NCBI GenBank assembly: GCA_903903975.1
Contig: CAIVAS010000064.1
Span: 1-42,369, forward strand
Length of the DNA: 42,369 nt
Reading direction: 5' to 3'
Source of the DNA: an uncultured Burkholderiales bacterium
GTDB lineage: Bacteria > Pseudomonadota > Gammaproteobacteria > Burkholderiales > Burkholderiaceae_E
A model generated the notes under the pieces. It was not told the origin of the DNA. It did not search any database and was given only the letters and a program-made list of their open reading frames with translations. Positions 24,997-34,600 of this stretch are shown one piece after another. Positions within the stretch are counted from its first letter, which is position 1, and every line of letters starts with the position of its first letter. A program made the position numbers and the translations under genes.

Positions 24997-25956
24997 TCAG
25001 GCGCGGCTGAGCTGCTGGATGCCGCCAAGCACCCAGCCGCCCTGGGCCTGCAGCGGACGGGTGAAGTTCCAGACCTCATCGAAGGGCGCCGCCGGCGCTC
25101 CCGCTTCTTCGCGCAGCATGCCCCAGAAGCGCACGCTGGCCAGCTGATCGACGCTGCCCGATTCGACGCCCAGCAACTCGCATTCGAGGGTGACGACATC
25201 AGTCTGGTTCAGGCCGCCATTGCGGGCGTCAATTTCGAGCTTGAGCTCGGCGAACATCTCGGGGCTGGTGAATTCACGCAGGTCGTTGGCATTGCCGGCG
25301 TCGTAAGCAGCCTGCAGCCGAATGAAGCAGACCTTGGCGGTATGCAGGAAAACGTCGGCATCGAAGCCTTCCGGCAAACGCGAACCCAGGACCGGCTGCG
25401 ATGCCGGATGGACCATGTCGATCGGCTGGTCTCGGGGGGAGGCCGGCACCGGCGCCGGCTGGTAGTTGGGCACCGAGGCTTCCTGGCCGAGCCCGGACAG
25501 ACCATAGCCGCCCGGGTAGGCCGGCTGCGGCTGACGGGCCGCCGCGCGACGCGCCAGGAAGAAGCCGACCACCGCCAGCACCACCATGACGAGCAGACCG
25601 GCGGTCATGGCCGAGGCCAGCGCTTCGCCGAAACCGAAATGACTGGCCAGAGCGGCCAGACCCAGACCGGCAGCCAGACCGGCGAGCGGGCCCAGCCAGC
25701 GGCTGCGGGGTGAGGCCGGCGGCGCGGCGCCAGGACGAGGTGCAGCCGCCGGTGCGGCAGCGGGCGCCGCCGGCTGGGCCGGTTGCGCCTGACGGGGGGC
25801 CGCGCCGGTCGCGCCCGAGCTGTCGCGCTGCATGGTGCTGCTGGGCGCCTGACGGCCGATATTGCCGCCGCCGCCGAGTCGTTTGGCCTGGACGTCGGCC
25901 ATGCCGACAGTCGTGAGTGCCACTACTGCGATCAGAGCCAAAAGCGAGGTCTTCAT
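24997..25956 (-). CDS. Tim44-like domain membrane protein
   Basis: A 319-residue protein. A cleavable signal (TSLLALIAVVALTTVGMADVQA) is followed by a Gly/Gln/Ala/Pro-rich linker (residues about 25-85). Two membrane helices follow (about 88-110, GPLAGLAAGLGLAALASHFG, and 112-135, MTAGLLVMVVLAVVGFFLA). The C-terminal Tim44-like domain (about 205-318) has CFIRLQAAYDAGNANDLREFTSPEMF and DEVWNFTRPL. The role of bacterial Tim44-like proteins is not settled. The constant place between ubiE and ubiJ in Betaproteobacteria suggests a membrane or lipid-quinone related job; that is inference. The gene starts 34 bases after the ubiE stop. Confidence 0.88.
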   Translation of the reverse strand: MKTSLLALIAVVALTTVGMADVQAKRLGGGGNIGRQAPSSTMQRDSSGATGAAPRQAQPAQPAAPAAAPAAAPRPGAAPPASPRSRWLGPLAGLAAGLGLAALASHFGFGEALASAMTAGLLVMVVLAVVGFFLARRAAARQPQPAYPGGYGLSGLGQEASVPNYQPAPVPASPRDQPIDMVHPASQPVLGSRLPEGFDADVFLHTAKVCFIRLQAAYDAGNANDLREFTSPEMFAELKLEIDARNGGLNQTDVVTLECELLGVESGSVDQLASVRFWGMLREEAGAPAAPFDEVWNFTRPLQAQGGWVLGGIQQLSRA

Positions 25957-25990
25957 GGTGAAGTCTCCGTGAATGTCCAGTAGGGGAAAA

Positions 25991-26761
25991 TTATATTTTC
26001 ACACCCTCGTGCAGTGCGACCACACCGAGAGTGAGGTTAAAGTGCCGAACCCGCGAGAAACCGGCGTCCTCGAGCATCGCAGTCAGGGTCGGCTGATCGG
26101 GATGAACACGGATCGATTCGGCCAGATAACGATAGCTTTCACCATCGCCCGCGACAGCCTGACCGATACGCGGCAGCAGCTTGAACGAGTAGGCATCGTA
26201 GATCGGGGCAAGCGGCTTCCAGATGCGCGAGAACTCGAGCACCAGCAGCTTGCCGCCGGGCTTGAGCACCCGATGCATCTCGCGCAGGGCGACGTCCTTG
26301 CGGGTCATGTTGCGCAAACCGAAGGCCACACTGACGCGATCGAAATAGTGATCGGGAAACGGCAGCTTCTCGGCATCGCACAGGGCGACCGGCTGCGCAA
26401 AGCCGTCGTCGAGCATCCGGTCGCGGCCGATGCTCAGCATCGACCCGTTGATATCGGTGAGCCAGACCTCGCCGCTCGCGCCGACCTTGCGGGCGAACGC
26501 GCGGGCCAGATCGCCTGTGCCACCGGCAATATCAAGCACTTTCATGCCCGGGCGCAAGGCGGCCTGGCCGACGGTGAAGGCCTTCCAGACGCGGTGCAGG
26601 CCACCCGACAGCACGTCATTCATGAGGTCGTAGCGGGGCGCCACCGAATCGAAGACTTCCGCCACCTTGCCCGCCTTGTCGGCAGCCGCGACCGACTCGA
26701 AGCCGAAGTGGGTGCTCTGGGCGCTGGCGTCAGCATCAGAAGAAGAATGCGGTAATGTCAT
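25991..26761 (-). CDS. ubiE: Demethylmenaquinone/2-methoxy-6-polyprenyl-benzoquinol C-methyltransferase UbiE
   Basis: A 256-residue SAM-dependent enzyme that adds the C5 methyl group in ubiquinone synthesis (and in menaquinone synthesis where present). Family signatures are [21 protein letters not shown], the SAM motif [12 protein letters not shown], and the late motif [20 protein letters not shown]. The start codon overlaps the stop of the DUF971 gene (ATGA at 26758-26761), so the two are translationally coupled. The first 17 residues are Ser/Asp-rich and variable in the family. Confidence 0.96.
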   Translation of the reverse strand: MTLPHSSSDADASAQSTHFGFESVAAADKAGKVAEVFDSVAPRYDLMNDVLSGGLHRVWKAFTVGQAALRPGMKVLDIAGGTGDLARAFARKVGASGEVWLTDINGSMLSIGRDRMLDDGFAQPVALCDAEKLPFPDHYFDRVSVAFGLRNMTRKDVALREMHRVLKPGGKLLVLEFSRIWKPLAPIYDAYSFKLLPRIGQAVAGDGESYRYLAESIRVHPDQPTLTAMLEDAGFSRVRHFNLTLGVVALHEGVKI

Positions 26762-27246
26762 GAGCGTGGCCTCGTGAGGGCAACCGATGTCAGACCGGCA
26801 GCCGGCTTGCTGCCTGGATCGCCATGGCCGGGCGGCAGTGTTGCCGGGTGCCGATCGGACGACAGGGCCGGGGACGGATCGCGGCTCTGGCCGGCGGCCC
26901 GCAGGCGGTCGTCGTAATCGCGCCAGAGCTGGAGCTGATTGGCGCCCAGCCAGTACAGGTAGTCCCAGGAGAAGATTCCGGTGGTGTGCCCATCCGAGAA
27001 ATGCGGCTGGACGGCGTAATGACCGACCTGCTCGAGCAGATCGACCTCGATGTCGCGCTTGCCGATCTGCAGCACTTCCTGACCGGGGCCATGACCCCGC
27101 ACCTCGGCCGAGGGCGAATAGACCCGCAGCAATTCGAAGGGCAACTGGAAGCGCTTTCCGTCATCAAAGGCGAGTTCGAGGATGCGCGAAAGCTTGTGCA
27201 CGACAATCGCGGTCGGCCTGGGCGTATTCGGATCGATGCCTGACAT
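26758..27246 (-). CDS. DUF971 (gamma-butyrobetaine hydroxylase-like N-terminal domain) protein
   Basis: A 162-residue protein whose first 115 residues are the DUF971 domain ([55 protein letters not shown]). The domain is also found fused to Mrp/ApbC-type Fe-S carriers and to gamma-butyrobetaine hydroxylase, which hints at an iron or Fe-S link, but its function is unknown. In Betaproteobacteria it sits before ubiE, as here. The last 45 residues ([10 protein letters not shown] onward) are Pro/Ser-rich and not part of the domain, so this copy is longer than usual. The reading frame is open far upstream over the next gene; the ATG at 27246 fits the family N-terminus ([14 protein letters not shown]). 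Confidence 0.9.
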   Translation of the reverse strand: MSGIDPNTPRPTAIVVHKLSRILELAFDDGKRFQLPFELLRVYSPSAEVRGHGPGQEVLQIGKRDIEVDLLEQVGHYAVQPHFSDGHTTGIFSWDYLYWLGANQLQLWRDYDDRLRAAGQSRDPSPALSSDRHPATLPPGHGDPGSKPAAGLTSVALTRPRS

Positions 27247-27359
27247 CGGATGGGCTTCCAGCAAGTGGGCACTGATGGTAACGCGAATCGGCGGGCGGCA
27301 AGGCCTGCCGGTCTGGCGGTTTCGCGCCGCCTTCGCAAGGCGAGCCCGGCCGGCTCGAC

Positions 27360-28892
27360 TCAGTCGGCGGGGGCGACCGCGATCCGATCGAAATCGACGC
27401 CACGTTCGATCAGCCCGATCATTCTCAGTCGTCGCTCGGTGTTTGCATCGAGCAGGGTCATGATCCGGGACTGTGCAAAGGCATCCCGTCGCACGACCAC
27501 CGACGGCGGATCGCCGCAACCCATGCCGATGAAACTCCAGCCGGCCTCGAAGCCCTGACTGCCGAGATAGCGAACCCGAACCGCCCGGGGCGATCCGGGC
27601 CAGAACCGCACGCCGAGGTCGTGGGCAAAGGGTTGCAAGCTGTCGGACCAGCCGGTATGGGTCAGGGTCACCACCTGCCCCACCATGACCTGGCGCGGAC
27701 CGGCGCCGGGGCGGGTCGCACGCCGGTGATCGGCAAGCACGCCCTGCTGCCAGGCCTGCAGCGCAACCAGGCCACCGAGTCGCAGACGCGGTGTATCGGC
27801 GGACCGGGTAAACACCGACCGGTAGGCATCCATGCCGCGCCAGCTGACTTCCTCGCCACTGTCGGGGCTGATGTCCGGTCCGCTGTCGGGCTCGGACAAG
27901 CCGATCTTCAGCAGGGCCTTGGGTACCGGCGCCTTCACTAGCGGCGTGGGGACATGGCAGGGTCCCCAGACCACCCGCAGCCTGCCGAGCAGGGCAGTCA
28001 GCCGCTCGACCGACAAGAGGGTGCGCAGTCCGACCGCGTCGGGCGTCTTGCCTTGCGCCAGCCCATCGGCACATCGATTGAGCACGATGAGCGCCTCGCA
28101 GGAATCGATCTGCACGGTATGGTTGGGCGACAGCATCAGGCAGGGGCCGGCCGAACTCACATGCGGCAGACCGTCGAGTTCGATGCGAAGTCCGACGCGG
28201 CGAGCCGCCGCCCAGGCCAGTCGATAGGCCATTGCCAGTTCGTCACCGTCGAATCCGAGCGGCTCGACCAGCCGCATCAGCAGCGGCAAGGCCAGCCCGG
28301 CCGCAGGTGAGCCGGTGCGCATGCCTTCGGCCTCACCACCCAGCGACGACGTGTCGGGAAAGGCGTCCTGAAAGGTCGGCGATTGCCACAGCGGATAGGC
28401 CAGACGGCAAAGCTCGTCCCACTCCTTGCGGGGCATCGTGACCCGCAGCCGCGCGGCCGTGGTCAGCAGGCGCGACTGCATCTCAAGGGCCCAGGCGAGC
28501 GCAAGCAGCGCACGCGGCACCGGGCTTGCAGCCTGCGATGAATCGAAGGCCGGCTCGCAAAGGTCGATATAAACCCGCTTGAAGGCGTCACGCCCCGCGA
28601 TCAGAAGCGCCGACAGGCTGTGAAAAGTCGCCATCTCGGCGAGCGCCAAGGGAATCGGCTGATCCCGCAGACGCGAGATCACCGGCTCGGCCGCGGTCAG
28701 CATTTCGGTACGCATCGTCTCGAGCGCGAGCATCCTCGCCTCGGTCGACAGACCGCCGGATGCGATGGATTCGATACGACTGGCCATCAGCGCCAGATCG
28801 GCATCGGGCTCGGCGCGGGATCGTGCCGGCAGCCAGTTCCTGCGTTGATTGGCGCGACGCTGCGCGGGAAGGAGACGGTGAATGATCGACAT
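27360..28892 (-). CDS. Unrecognised protein of about 510 residues, two-part architecture
   Basis: I do not recognise this family with confidence. The start chosen (ATG at 28892) gives 510 residues; an upstream ATG at 28934 would give 524. The N-terminal half is alpha-helical (AEMATFHSLSALLIAGRDAFKRVY, then ALLALAWALEMQSRLL) with no membrane helix or signal peptide. The second half contains a possible beta-rich domain, around GQVVTLTHTGWSDSLQPFA and RVRYLGSQGFEAGWSFIGMG. This could be a divergent PilZ-like or related small-barrel fold, but the RxxxR...DxSxxG pattern for cyclic-di-GMP is not evident. It lies between a metallophosphoesterase (20-62 bases upstream) and the DUF971-ubiE operon on the same strand. 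Confidence 0.75.
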   Translation of the reverse strand: MSIIHRLLPAQRRANQRRNWLPARSRAEPDADLALMASRIESIASGGLSTEARMLALETMRTEMLTAAEPVISRLRDQPIPLALAEMATFHSLSALLIAGRDAFKRVYIDLCEPAFDSSQAASPVPRALLALAWALEMQSRLLTTAARLRVTMPRKEWDELCRLAYPLWQSPTFQDAFPDTSSLGGEAEGMRTGSPAAGLALPLLMRLVEPLGFDGDELAMAYRLAWAAARRVGLRIELDGLPHVSSAGPCLMLSPNHTVQIDSCEALIVLNRCADGLAQGKTPDAVGLRTLLSVERLTALLGRLRVVWGPCHVPTPLVKAPVPKALLKIGLSEPDSGPDISPDSGEEVSWRGMDAYRSVFTRSADTPRLRLGGLVALQAWQQGVLADHRRATRPGAGPRQVMVGQVVTLTHTGWSDSLQPFAHDLGVRFWPGSPRAVRVRYLGSQGFEAGWSFIGMGCGDPPSVVVRRDAFAQSRIMTLLDANTERRLRMIGLIERGVDFDRIAVAPAD

Positions 28893-28954
28893 GACGACGA
28901 TCGTGCCTCGCGCTGGACATGCCTGCGCGGGCATTGTTCACGATCGGCCGCGAG

Positions 28955-29752
28955 TCAGACGGTCAGAATGCGCAGGGGATTGAAACGCGGGTTTTCGAAG
29001 CCACCGGCGCGCATCGGATAACCCCGCGGATTGCAGACCACCCGGCAGCCGGCCGCAAGATAGTCGTGCGAGGTATGGGCATGACCGTGGATCCAGAGAT
29101 CGACGCCGGCAAAGAGTCGGTCGAGATCGCTGGCGAATGCCGGATTGGACAAGGCCCGCATGAACGCGGGTGCGACCGAGTGCCAGCTCGGCAGATGATG
29201 GGTGATGACCACCCGGGGGCCGGCTGATGGCGCCGCCAGCCGGTCGGCCAGCCAGTCGCGCGATTGACCATGCAGGGCGACCGAGTCGGTGGGGTCGAAA
29301 CGACGCACGCCGCTTTGTGCCTGCGTGTCCGCCACTTCAATCGCCCGATAGTCGACCATCACCCGACGTGCACCGGCCATGACCTCGGCGGCACTCATCT
29401 GCACCGGACGCCCCGCAACCTCATAGAGATGGAAGTCGGTCCAGAGCGTGCAGCCCAGGAATTCGACGCCGGCGATGGTCACCGCATCGCGCTCGAGCAG
29501 ATGGATGCCCAGACGCTTTGCGGTCTGGCGCATCGCGGCCAGCGCCTGCTCGCGACGGGTATCGAAGTACTCGTGATTGCCAGCGATCTGCACGATCGGG
29601 TGATCGGGGAAAGTCTCGCGCGCCCACTGCAGCGCGAGCGTGGCCTGCCCGATATCACCGGCGAGCACGACCAGATCGAAGGCATCGCGCGGCGCGCTCG
29701 GCACGAAGGCGGCATGCTCGACATGCAGATCGGAGAGCACAAGCAGGCGCAT
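28955..29752 (-). CDS. Calcineurin-like metallophosphoesterase
   Basis: A 265-residue cytoplasmic metallophosphoesterase. All five metal/catalytic motifs are present in order: LSDLHVE (residues 6-12), VVLAGDIG, IAGNHEYFD, VITHHLPS and IHGHAHTSHD. These bind a dinuclear Mn/Fe centre. Members of this subgroup cleave phosphomonoesters, phosphodiesters or nucleotides, so the substrate is open. It lies 17 bases downstream of an SDR gene and just upstream of the unrecognised 510-residue protein, all on the minus strand; there is no pathway link I can name. Confidence 0.92.
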   Translation of the reverse strand: MRLLVLSDLHVEHAAFVPSAPRDAFDLVVLAGDIGQATLALQWARETFPDHPIVQIAGNHEYFDTRREQALAAMRQTAKRLGIHLLERDAVTIAGVEFLGCTLWTDFHLYEVAGRPVQMSAAEVMAGARRVMVDYRAIEVADTQAQSGVRRFDPTDSVALHGQSRDWLADRLAAPSAGPRVVITHHLPSWHSVAPAFMRALSNPAFASDLDRLFAGVDLWIHGHAHTSHDYLAAGCRVVCNPRGYPMRAGGFENPRFNPLRILTV

Positions 29753-29769
29753 GGGATTGAGACCCTGAC

Positions 29770-30546
29770 TCAGAACTTGGTATAGCCGCCGTCGATGATG
29801 AACTGCTCGCCGGTGGTGTAGGCCGCGCCGCCGCTGGCCAGATAGACCGCGATGCCGCCGAAGTCGTCGATGCTGCCCCAGCGGCGCATCGGGATACGCG
29901 GCATGACATTGCCGGCGAACTTGTCGTTGTTGAAAGACGGCTCGGTCATCTCGGTCTCGATCCAGCCGGGCAGGATCGAATTGACGCGGATGCGATGCCG
30001 GGCAAGTTCGACGGCGAGTGCGCGCACATAGGCGGTAACCGCCCCCTTGGAGGCACCGTAGTGGCTGTTGCGGGCCGCGCCCTCGACCGCCGCCGTGCTG
30101 GCCGTGGCCACCAGCGAGCCGCCCTGGCCATGCTCGGCCATATGGCGCGCTGCCGCCCGGAAAGTCAGAAACACGCCTTCGACATTAATGCGCTGGATGC
30201 GCCGGAATTCTTCGAGCGTCATGTCGAGCACGGTCTTGCCCTTGCCGCCGATGCCGGCGTTGGCAAAGCATGAATCGACGCGTCCGAGTGCCGCGACCGA
30301 AGCGGCAAAGCTGCTTTCAACCTGCGCCTCGTCACCGACGTCGCACACGAAAGCATGCACCCGCTTGGCGTCGCCGCACTCCTTGGCCAGCGCGGCGCGG
30401 GCGTTCTCGGTTTTCTCGGGGCGCGAGCCCCAGATCGCGACCGACGCGCCGGACGCCAGCAGCGCACGCGCCATGCCGTAGCCGATGCCGCCGTTGCCGC
30501 CGGTGATGACCGAGCCGTGCCCGGTGAGGTCGAAAGGTTTGTACAT
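29770..30546 (-). CDS. Short-chain dehydrogenase/reductase
   Basis: A 258-residue classical SDR. The cofactor loop is ITGGNGGIGYG (about residues 14-24), followed by NAGIGGKG and the catalytic Ser in ATASTAAVEG. The Tyr-x3-Lys is in HYGASKGA, and the C-terminal GEQFIIDGGYTKF is typical. NADP is slightly favoured by the basic residue in WGSRPEKTE. It starts after a good GAGGAG ribosome site (six bases). It lies between a metallophosphoesterase and a PLP-dependent lyase on the same strand. Substrate unknown. Confidence 0.92.
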   Translation of the reverse strand: MYKPFDLTGHGSVITGGNGGIGYGMARALLASGASVAIWGSRPEKTENARAALAKECGDAKRVHAFVCDVGDEAQVESSFAASVAALGRVDSCFANAGIGGKGKTVLDMTLEEFRRIQRINVEGVFLTFRAAARHMAEHGQGGSLVATASTAAVEGAARNSHYGASKGAVTAYVRALAVELARHRIRVNSILPGWIETEMTEPSFNNDKFAGNVMPRIPMRRWGSIDDFGGIAVYLASGGAAYTTGEQFIIDGGYTKF

Positions 30547-30603
30547 GTGGGTCTCCTCGTTAGCCGATCGCGCATGATAACGGCTGGCCGGCCAGGACTC
30601 TCC

Positions 30604-31620
30604 CTAGTCGGCGACCGGCACCTTGCCGAGCACCACCTGCTCGTAGGCATGCAGCGAGGTTGCGCCACCGGTGTGCAGAAAAAGAATTTTTTCGTCTTTG
30701 CGGAAATAGCCTTTTCGCGAGAGGTCGATCAGGCCGGCCATCACCTTGCCGGTATAGACCGGATCGAGCAGGATGCCCTCGGTGCGCGCGAGCATCTGCA
30801 CCGCCTCAACCATCTTCCTGTTGGGGACCGAGTATTTCGGCCGCCAGTAGTCGCCAAAGCTCAGCACCGCCTCGCGCGGCACGGTCAGGTCGATGCCCAG
30901 CAGATCGCACACCGCCTGCGCCTCGCGATGCACCAGCGGATCCTGATCGGCCGGATCACGGCTGACGCCGATGCCCACGATCGGAATGTTGATGCGGTTG
31001 CCCAGAAAGCCGGCAAGCAGACCGCCGTGGGTGCCCGAGCTGCCCGAGCCGACCACCACGCGGTCGATCTTCACGCCCTGATCGAAGAGCTGCTGCTGCA
31101 ACTCCTGTGCGCAGGCGACATAGCCCAGACCGCCCAGGGCATTGGAGCCGCCGCCGGCAATGATGTAGGCCTTGCGCCCGACCGCGGCAAGCTCATCGGC
31201 CACCCGCTTCATTGCGGCCGCCATGTCGGTGCCGGCCGGCACGACATCGATGTTGTCGACGCCCATCAGCCGGAACATGAAGTGATTGCCGCTGGCCTCG
31301 TCGCTGAAGGACTCGGGCACCCGCTCCTCGATGACGATGCGACATTTCAGGCCTTCGCGAACCGCTGCAGCCAGGGTGATGCGGCAGTGGTTCGACTGCG
31401 GCGCGCCGCAGGTCACCAGGGTGTCGGCGCCCTGGGCCAGCGCATCGGCGACCAGAAACTCGAGCTTGCGGGTCTTGTTGCCGCCCGGGGTCAGTCCGAG
31501 CTGGTCATCGCGCTTGATCCAGACCTGCGGGCCGCCCAGCGCCTGCGTAAAGCGCGGCATGAACTCAAGCGGGGTCTCGCCATGGGTATAGATGCGGCGG
31601 GGAAAGCGTGAGAGGTCCAT
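30604..31620 (-). CDS. PLP-dependent D-cysteine desulfhydrase / L-cysteate sulfo-lyase family enzyme
   Basis: A 338-residue fold-type II PLP enzyme of the ACC deaminase/D-cysteine desulfhydrase family. The PLP lysine is in TPGGNKTRKLEFL (about residue 50), followed by TCGAPQSNHCR. The phosphate-binding glycines are in GSGSSGTHGG and the C-terminal FLHTGGATSLHAY. D-cysteine desulfhydrase releases pyruvate, ammonia and sulfide; the close relative CuyA splits L-cysteate to pyruvate, ammonia and sulfite. The MDLSRFPRR and YIIAGGGSNALGGLGYV segments resemble CuyA as much as DcyD, so both remain possible. No sulfite exporter or other cysteate genes are adjacent. A GGAG ribosome site lies nine bases before the start. 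Confidence 0.88.
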   Translation of the reverse strand: MDLSRFPRRIYTHGETPLEFMPRFTQALGGPQVWIKRDDQLGLTPGGNKTRKLEFLVADALAQGADTLVTCGAPQSNHCRITLAAAVREGLKCRIVIEERVPESFSDEASGNHFMFRLMGVDNIDVVPAGTDMAAAMKRVADELAAVGRKAYIIAGGGSNALGGLGYVACAQELQQQLFDQGVKIDRVVVGSGSSGTHGGLLAGFLGNRINIPIVGIGVSRDPADQDPLVHREAQAVCDLLGIDLTVPREAVLSFGDYWRPKYSVPNRKMVEAVQMLARTEGILLDPVYTGKVMAGLIDLSRKGYFRKDEKILFLHTGGATSLHAYEQVVLGKVPVAD

Positions 31621-31685
31621 CGTCAGGGACTCCAGGTGGCATGATCATCGATCGGGTAGACCGGGCGCGCCGAGCTCGCAAGTGA

Positions 31686-34600
31686 TCAGACCAGCACGCG
31701 CTCGATGCCCCCGTCGTTGGCCCGACGCACATAGTCGGGCATCCAGTCGGCGCCCAGCAGATGACGGGCGATCTCGACCACGATGTAGTCGGCCTCGACC
31801 GCGACATCGCCTTCGAAGCGCGACAGGCCCTGCAGGCACGAGGGGCAGGAGGTGAGCACCTTGACCGGCCCGTCGAAGGCCTCGCCGCTGCTGCCGGCGG
31901 GCGCTGCCTGACGGCCCTCGCGGATCGCCTGGGTCGCCTGCGACATCTCGGACTCCTTGCGAAAACGCACCTGGGTCGAGATGTCCGGGCGCGTCACCGC
32001 AAGCGTGCCCGACTCACCGCAGCAGCGATCGTTCTTTTCGATGCGCCCGTTGGCGTCCTCGTTCATGAGGGCATTGACCACCTTGAGCGGTGCATGCGCC
32101 TTCATCGGGCTGTGGCAGGGGTCGTGATACATGTAGCGGGTGCCGGTCACGCCGTCGAGGCGCACGCCCTTTTCCATCAGGAATTCATGGATGTCGAGGA
32201 TTCGGCAGCCCGGGAAGATGCGATCGAATTCGTATTTCTGGAGCTGGTCGTAGCAGGTGCCGCACGACACCACCACCGTCTTGATGTCGAGGTAATTGAG
32301 CGTGTTGGCGACCCGGTGAAAGAGCACCCTGTTGTCGGTGATGATCTTGTCGGCCTTGTCGAACTCGCCCGAGCCGCGCTGCGGATAACCGCAGCACAGA
32401 TAGCCCGGCGGCAGCACGGTTTGTACGCCGACATGCCAGAGCATCGCCTGCGTGGCCAGGCCGACCTGCGAGAACAGCCGCTCGGAGCCGCAGCCCGGAA
32501 AATAGAACACCGCCTCGGCATCGACCGCCATCGTGCGCGGATCGCGGATGATCGGCACATAGCGCGCATCCTCGATATCGAGCAGCGCGCGCGCCGCCTT
32601 CTTGGGCAGGTTGCCCGGCATCTTTTTATTGATGAAGTGAATCACCTGCTCGGTGAGCTTGGGGCGCCCCACGGTGGCCGGCGGATGCGCGGTTTGGGCC
32701 TTGGCCGGCGCCTTGAGCACATCGTGCGCGATGCGCTGCGCCTTGTAGCCCCAGTCGATCATGACCTTGCGGGCCAGATTGATCGTGCTCGGATTGGTCG
32801 CGTTCAGAAAGAACATCGAGGCCGCGGTGCCCGGGTTGAAGCGCTTCTGGCCCATCTTGCGCAGCAGGTTGCGCATTGCCATCGAGACCTCGCCGAAGTC
32901 GATATCGACCGGGCACGGTGTGGCGCACTTGTGGCAGACGGTGCAGTGATCGGCCACGTCGCCGAATTCATCCCAGTGCCGGATGGAGATACCGCGGCGG
33001 GTCTGCTCTTCGTAGAGAAAGGCCTCGATCAGGAGCGAGGTGGCGAGAATTTTGTCGCGCGGGCTGTAGAGCAGATTGGCCCGCGGCACATGGGTCGCGC
33101 AGACCGGCTTGCACTTGCCGCAACGCAGGCAGTCCTTGATCGAGTCGGCAATCGAGCCGATGTCGGACTGCTGCATGATCAGCGACTCGGCGCCCATCAG
33201 CCCGAAGCTCGGGGTATAGGCATTGCGCAGATCGCCATCGACCATCAGCTTGCCGCGGTTGAAGCGACCCTCGGGATCGATGCGCTGCTTGTAGTCGCGA
33301 AACTCGCTCAACTCGTCGGTCGTCAGGAACTCGAGCTTGGTGATGCCGATGCCGTGCTCGCCCGAGATGACGCCATCGAGCGAACGCGCCAGCGCCATGA
33401 TGCGGGCGACCGCCTGATTGGCCTCCTGCAGCATCGCGTAGTCGTCGGAGTTGACCGGCAGATTGGTGTGCACATTGCCGTCGCCGGCATGCATGTGCAG
33501 CGCGACGAACACCCGCCCGCGCAGCACCTTGCGGTGCAGCTCGATGCAGCGCTCGAGGATCGGACCGAAGGCCTGCCCGGAAAACACCGCCGACAGCGGG
33601 GCGAGCAGTTCGGTCTTCCAGGACACCCTGATTGTGCGGTCCTGCAGGAGATGAAAGAGGCGCTGTCCGGCATCGCCGGCCGAGCGGGTCTGCGCGGTCG
33701 GCAAGGCCGCCGCCAGCCCGAGCTGGTCAAAGCGGGCGGCCGCTGTGGCCAGCGGCGCATCGATCTCGTGCAGCAGGAATTCCCAGCGGGCCCTGACCTG
33801 CGTGAGCAGCTCGCTGGCCTGCGCCACCCGCTCGAGCAGCATCTCGACCGGCACGCGGGCATTGGCGCCGCCGTCGTCGGACTTGCCAAGCGGCAGGGCC
33901 GCCGGGTCGACCGACAGCATCGTTTGCAACTCGTCGACCAGGCGCAGCTTGTTGCGGATCGAGAGCTCGATGTTGATGTGCTCGATGCCGTCGGTGTACT
34001 CGGCCATGCGCGGCAGCGGGATCACGACGTCTTCATTGATCTTGAAGGCGTTGGTGTGACGCGCAATCGCCGCGGTGCGGGCACGGTCGAGCCAGAAGGT
34101 CTTGCGCGCCTCGGGCGAGACCGCCACGAAGCCCTCGCCGCTGCGGGCATTGGCCATGCGCACGACTTCGGAGGTGGCGCGCGCCACGCCTTCTTCGTCA
34201 TCGCCCACGATGTCGCCAAAGAGCGCCATCTTGGGCAGGCTGCCGCGACGCGACTTGGTGGCATAGCCGACCGCGCGCAGATAGCGCTCATCGAGATGCT
34301 CGAGACCCGCGAGGATGGCGCCATGCGGGCGCGCATCGAGATAGTTCTTGATCTCGACGATCGAGGGCACGGCATCCTTGGCCTGCCCGAAAAACTCCAG
34401 ACAGACCGTGCGGACATGGCGCGGCATGCGATGCAGCACCCAGCGCGCCGAGGTGATCAGGCCGTCGCAGCCTTCCTTCTGGATGCCAGGCAGACCGGCC
34501 AGGAATTTGTCGGTGACATCCTTGCCCAGGCCCTGCTTGCGAAAGCGGGCGCCCGGGATCTCGAGCAGCTCGGTGCGCATCGGCTCGCCGCGCATGCTGC

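Noticed and set aside
26758-28074. A 438-codon frame including the DUF971 gene
   Set aside because: Only the last 162 codons have family sequence; the upstream part overlaps the minus-strand 510-residue gene in another frame and is Arg/Gly/Ala-rich noise.
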